Below are positions 43,227 through 44,293 of a stretch of 44,293 bases of DNA, piece after piece. The stretch is taken from NCBI GenBank assembly GCA_039181495.1, contig JBCDCP010000006.1:1-44293 (forward strand). Reading direction: 5' to 3'. Position 1 is the first letter of the stretch. Every line of letters starts with the position of its first letter. The DNA is from JBCDCP01 sp039181495. GTDB taxonomy: Bacteria > Pseudomonadota > Alphaproteobacteria > Rhizobiales > Tepidamorphaceae. The position numbers and the translations under genes are program-made. The notes beneath the pieces were generated by a model that was given only the letters and a program-made list of their open reading frames with translations, was not told the DNA's origin and did not search any database.

Positions 43227-44293
43227 ATGGCGACGGATCGCTACAACGCCCGCGTGGTTGAGCCCAAATGGCAGGCGCACTGGACCGAAAGTGCGGTGTT
43301 CAGGGCCGAAGACCAAAGTCCGAAGCCGAAGTACTACGTGCTCGAGATGTTCCCCTATCCGTCGGGGAAAATTCACATTGGGCACGGACGCAACTACGTC
43401 ATGGGCGACGTGGTCGCTCGATTCAAACGGGCGCGCGGTTTCAACGTCCTGCACCCCATGGGTTGGGATGCATTTGGTCTTCCGGCCGAGAACGCCGCCA
43501 TTGAACGCGGCATTCATCCCGGCGAATGGACCTATGAAAACATCTCAGTGATGCGCGACCAGCTCAAGCTGCTGGGATTGTCACTCGACTGGGACCGCGA
43601 ATTCGCAACCTGCGATGTCAGCTACTACGCCCGGCAACAGAAGCTGTTCACCGACTTCTATAAAGCGGGCCTCGCTTACCGCCGCGAAAGCGATGTCAAC
43701 TGGGACCCTGTTGATCAGACCGTTCTGGCCAATGAGCAGGTCATCGACGGGAGAGGCTGGCGATCCGGCGCACTCGTCGAACGCCGAAAGCTCTCTCAAT
43801 GGTTCTTCAAAATCACTGCCTTTGCCGAAGAGCTTCTGTCCGATCTCGACACGCTCGATCGATGGCCGGACAAGGTGCGGCTGATGCAGCGCAACTGGAT
43901 CGGCCGGTCGGAGGGTTTGACGTTCTCCTTCGCGCTCGAAGCGGAAGATGGCACGCCGATGGATGAAAGGCTGGTGGTTTACACCACCCGCCATGACACC
44001 ATTTTTGGTGCAAGCTTCTGCGCTGTTTCGCCCGATCATCCGTTGGCGGAGGCTCTTGGGCTGTCGCGGCAAGGCTATGAGGAGTTCCGCAGCGCATTCG
44101 ATGCCCTTGGAACCAGCGAAGAAGCCATCGAGCGAACCGAGAAACGGGGCATTCCGCTGGGTGTCTATGCCGTCCACCCGTTCCGCGAAGGCGTTCGCCT
44201 GCCTGTCTATGCCGCCAATTTCGTTCTGATGAGCTATGGCGAGGGCGCCATCTTCGGTTGTCCGGCGCATGACCAGCGTGACCTTGATTTTGC
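43227..44293 (+). CDS. leuS: Leucyl-tRNA synthetase (partial, runs off the window end)
   Basis: The first 355 codons are present, starting MATDRYNARVVEPKWQ at the ATG 43227. The HIGH motif is HIGH (50-53) in PSGKIHIGHGRNY. Other class-I features are HPMGWDAFGLPAENAA and NWDPVDQTVLANEQV. The editing (CP1) domain begins before the cut, with YTTRHDTIFGASF; most homologues have Pro where this has His. KMSKS lies beyond the window. Charges tRNA-Leu in the cytoplasm. Confidence 0.96.
   Translation, partial: MATDRYNARVVEPKWQAHWTESAVFRAEDQSPKPKYYVLEMFPYPSGKIHIGHGRNYVMGDVVARFKRARGFNVLHPMGWDAFGLPAENAAIERGIHPGEWTYENISVMRDQLKLLGLSLDWDREFATCDVSYYARQQKLFTDFYKAGLAYRRESDVNWDPVDQTVLANEQVIDGRGWRSGALVERRKLSQWFFKITAFAEELLSDLDTLDRWPDKVRLMQRNWIGRSEGLTFSFALEAEDGTPMDERLVVYTTRHDTIFGASFCAVSPDHPLAEALGLSRQGYEEFRSAFDALGTSEEAIERTEKRGIPLGVYAVHPFREGVRLPVYAANFVLMSYGEGAIFGCPAHDQRDLDF

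Noticed and set aside
44182..44293. leuS as a broken gene because no stop is seen
   Set aside because: The frame is open to the last base and in family register; the gene is simply cut by the window end.

Overview
The window is about 44 kb of GC-rich DNA (roughly 60% by eye) from the chromosome of an alphaproteobacterium. I infer the order Hyphomicrobiales (Rhizobiales) or a close relative. The reasons are the gene orders hemC-hemD-Mic60-hemY divergent from tsaD-gpsA, sdhCDAB, glnK-amtB, and ftsK-lolA-xth followed by a cNMP-binding protein, a CenR-type regulator, an L,D-transpeptidase, yggS and leuS. A bacterial Mic60 (mitofilin) is an alphaproteobacterial hallmark. Genus cannot be decided from the sequence alone.

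Layout. 1-3098: the last 13 codons of one, then two complete, tandem TadG-like/von Willebrand factor A proteins. 3235-7908: periplasmic gamma-glutamyltransferase, a Tat-type L,D-transpeptidase and acetyl-CoA synthetase. 8111-12245: EVE-domain protein, YciI protein, gpsA and tsaD on the minus strand, interrupted by an oppositely oriented DUF318-type permease whose promoter looks like a copper-type MerR/CueR target. 12413-18123: hemC-hemD-Mic60-hemY. 18284-18359: tRNA-Thr(CGT). 18507-26399: an accessory-looking catabolic block with a soluble molybdopterin oxidoreductase, a rhodanese, a DadA-like FAD oxidoreductase and hydantoinase/oxoprolinase subunits A and B. 26433-30362: sdhCDAB, with an unrecognised gene fitted exactly between sdhA and sdhB. 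30774-33617: lipoprotein, ubiquinone-biosynthesis-type monooxygenase and acyl-CoA thioesterase II. 33655-35732: glnK-amtB with a candidate NtrC site, sigma-54 promoter and terminator. 35882-44293: ftsK, lolA, a candidate small RNA, xth, cNMP-binding protein, response regulator, L,D-transpeptidase, yggS and the start of leuS.

The most interesting signal is the 404-bp gap between lolA and xth. Three consecutive GC stems each carry the same loop start, TTACCCC, and are followed by a strong intrinsic terminator whose loop is also C-rich. This is the architecture of a multi-loop, C-rich antisense sRNA. The 8-mer shared by all three loops, GTTACCCC, is the exact reverse complement of GGGGTAAC at the ribosome-binding region of amtB, 5 kb upstream in the same window. 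Other notable points are the metal-type promoter of the inserted permease, the gene inside the sdh operon, the triplicated vWA genes and the molybdoenzyme/HyuAB block next to a tRNA. No insertion sequence, CRISPR array or phage gene was seen.
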